DNA from: Bacillus shivajii
GTDB lineage: Bacteria; Bacillota; Bacilli; Bacillales; Salisediminibacteriaceae
Length of the DNA: 64,000 bases
Assembly: GCF_020519665.1 (NCBI RefSeq)
Contig: NZ_CP084703.1
Coordinates: 186,001-250,000, forward strand
Reading direction: 5' to 3'
In this document: one piece after another, positions 62,343-64,000 of the stretch
Layout: every line of letters begins with the position of its first letter
Position numbering within the stretch: the stretch's first letter is position 1
Program-made: the position numbers and the translations under genes
The notes under the pieces: generated by a model
The model's database searches: none
Told to the model about the DNA's origin: nothing
The model's input: only the letters and a program-made list of their open reading frames with translations

Positions 62343-64000
62343 ATGACCTCAACGTCAGATTGGAACGAAAAGCAGTTAGTTGAAAATCGGATGATTGAAC
62401 AGCTGAAAGGGATAGGCTATGAATATGCATATGGTCCGGATCTTGATTCTGAACGTGAAACCGCGCATGACGTTATTCTCCGTAGACGTTTAGAGCATGC
62501 AATCAAACGATTAAACCCGTGGATGAGTGATGACAATGTGCGGAAGGTGATGCGCCAAGTACTTCATATTGAAGCGACAAGCTTAATGGAAGCAAACGAG
62601 AAGTTCCATGATCTGCTCGTCAACTACATTTCCGTTCAGCAAGACCTAGGAAATGGGAAGAAAAACCAGACGGTTAAGCTCATTGATTTTTCAACGCCTG
62701 AAAACAATGAGTACCTTGTCGTTGATCAGTTCAGTATTTCAGATGCAAAAGGCACGATTCGACCTGACCTTCTTATTTTTGTCAACGGCTTGCCATTAGT
62801 CGTTGTTGAATGTAAAAGTCCGATGCTGAACATTCATGAGCAAATCGGACAAGGGGTAAAGCAGATTAGACGTTACCAAGACGACCAAGAGCGATTATTT
62901 CATTACAACCAGTTTATGATTACAACGAGTAATGATCGTGCAAGAGCGGGAACGATCGGTGCGTTAGCACAGCACTATGGGCTCTGGAAAGACCCATATC
63001 CGTTAACAACACCAGAAATTGGTGAGAGCCCGACCGCCCAAGACATTTTAACAGCAGGAATGCTGACGAAAGAAAACTTCCTTGATCTCATTCAAAACTT
63101 TATCGTTTATGAGCCAGAAGGTGGTCGGACGATAAAAAAGCTTGCGCGTTACCAACAGTTCCGTGCGGTGAGAAAAGCAATTGACCGGATTCGCCATGCA
63201 AAGTCACCGATTGATCGTGGTGGTGTCGTTTGGCATACACAAGGGAGCGGGAAATCGCTCACGATGCTTTACTTAGCTGTGAAGTTGCGACGGCTCGAAC
63301 AACTTGAAAACCCAACGATTGTCATTGTGACAGATCGAAAAGATTTAGATGATCAAATTACGAATACGTTCCGGCGTTGTGGCTTTCCGAATCCTCAACA
63401 AGCTGATGGCGTCCATCACTTAAAGGAGCTTCTTTCACAAGGACCTGGTTCAACGATTATGACGCTTGTTCAGAAGTTCCAAGAAGATAAAGAAAATGGG
63501 GCATACCCTGAACTATCGACTTCTGAAAACATCTTCGTCATGGTCGATGAATCACACCGAAGTCAGTACAAAGGGCTTGCGATGAATATGCGTACCGCAT
63601 TGCCGAACGCGTGTTACCTTGGTTTTACCGGAACGCCGATCGATAAAGAAGATAAAAGTACGACACGCACGTTTGGCCCTTACATTGATAAATACACGAT
63701 TGAACAAGCTGTTGAAGACGGAGCGACCGTACCGATTTTTTATGAAGCGCGTATGCCACAGCTTCATGTTCATGGGGAAACGCTTGATGATCTTTTTGAC
63801 CGCAAGTTTCGTGAGTATGATGAAGAAACGCGAGAAGAAATTAAGAAAAAGTACGCGACCGAAGAAGCGATCATTGCCTCACCGAAGCGAGTCGAGCAGG
63901 TTGTCATCGATATGGTCAAGCATTATGAAACGCATATCGAACCAAACGGATTTAAAGCTCAAGTTGTTGCCGTCACACGTGAGGCAGCTGCTATGTATAA
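62343..64000 (+). CDS. hsdR: Type I restriction endonuclease subunit HsdR (cut by window edge)
   Basis: The gene begins at the ATG at 62343, 11 bp after hsdS, and runs past the window end without a stop (about 552 codons visible). Visible are the N-terminal PD-(D/E)xK nuclease site (RPDLLIF...VVVECKS, about 140-160), the helicase Walker A HTQGSGKSLT (about 300), and motif II VDESH (about 400). HsdR translocates DNA with ATP and cuts it far from the recognition site. Confidence 0.95.
   Translation, partial: MTSTSDWNEKQLVENRMIEQLKGIGYEYAYGPDLDSERETAHDVILRRRLEHAIKRLNPWMSDDNVRKVMRQVLHIEATSLMEANEKFHDLLVNYISVQQDLGNGKKNQTVKLIDFSTPENNEYLVVDQFSISDAKGTIRPDLLIFVNGLPLVVVECKSPMLNIHEQIGQGVKQIRRYQDDQERLFHYNQFMITTSNDRARAGTIGALAQHYGLWKDPYPLTTPEIGESPTAQDILTAGMLTKENFLDLIQNFIVYEPEGGRTIKKLARYQQFRAVRKAIDRIRHAKSPIDRGGVVWHTQGSGKSLTMLYLAVKLRRLEQLENPTIVIVTDRKDLDDQITNTFRRCGFPNPQQADGVHHLKELLSQGPGSTIMTLVQKFQEDKENGAYPELSTSENIFVMVDESHRSQYKGLAMNMRTALPNACYLGFTGTPIDKEDKSTTRTFGPYIDKYTIEQAVEDGATVPIFYEARMPQLHVHGETLDDLFDRKFREYDEETREEIKKKYATEEAIIASPKRVEQVVIDMVKHYETHIEPNGFKAQVVAVTREAAAMY

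Overview
The window comes from a low-GC, endospore-forming member of the Bacillaceae, probably an alkaliphilic Alkalihalobacillus-like Bacillus. The reasons are the spore genes (gerD, pdaB, a gamma-type SASP, a Spo0E-like phosphatase, kbaA), the SigW regulon promoter, the order gerD-kbaA-pdaB-rRNA/tRNA-sigW-rsiW-cdaA-cdaR-glmM-glmS that is conserved in Bacillus, and a secreted alkaline-type subtilisin.

Layout. 1-2.6 kb: gerD (cut by the window edge), kbaA, pdaB and a small conserved gene. 2.7-4.5 kb: an orphan 5S rRNA followed by eight tRNA genes (Asn, Thr, Glu, Val, Thr, Gln, Lys, Ala) with repeat-filled spacers. 4.8-13.1 kb: a Spo0E-like gene, sigW-rsiW under an autoregulated SigW promoter, and the cell-wall/c-di-AMP block cdaA-cdaR-glmM, with glmS behind a glmS ribozyme. 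13.5-23.3 kb: adhE behind Rex-like operators, an OFA-type transporter, a flavoprotein behind a near-perfect Zur box, and a winged-helix regulator with an MFS exporter. 23.5-28.3 kb: two c-di-GMP-I riboswitches in front of very small genes, HU, a duplicated membrane protein, a minimal SspE-like spore protein and a LOG-family hydrolase. 28.5-36.1 kb: accessory genes (ferritin-like, LysE exporter, methyltransferase, Nudix, DUF4269, a frameshifted aminoglycoside phosphotransferase-like gene, SDR, DUF2680, VOC). 36.3-38.2 kb: a group II intron in the leader of an M20 amidohydrolase. 39.9-42.9 kb: an NprR-type TPR regulator with a 41-residue secreted propeptide, divergent from the subtilisin gene. 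44.3-47.6 kb: ktrAB under a c-di-AMP (ydaO) riboswitch and a K+ channel. 47.8-54.9 kb: GNAT, DinB, S41 peptidase lipoprotein, acetyltransferase, lipoprotein, a toxin-antitoxin pair and a DrrAB-like ABC exporter. 55.5-64 kb: a type I restriction-modification operon hsdM-hsdS-hsdR (hsdR cut by the edge), preceded by a 1342-residue protein with RNA-polymerase-alpha-CTD-like and sigma-region-4-like modules.

How the parts connect. CdaA/CdaR make and control c-di-AMP, and the same nucleotide is expected to shut off ktrAB through the riboswitch 37 kb away. c-di-GMP is sensed twice by RNA. The NprR/NprX-like pair next to a protease gene looks like a peptide quorum-sensing switch for exoprotease production. 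The spaces between genes are unusually rich in two repeat classes: a ~200-bp element with a covarying hairpin (six copies, each placed 3' of a gene in the same orientation) and locus-specific arrays of 20-21-bp units.
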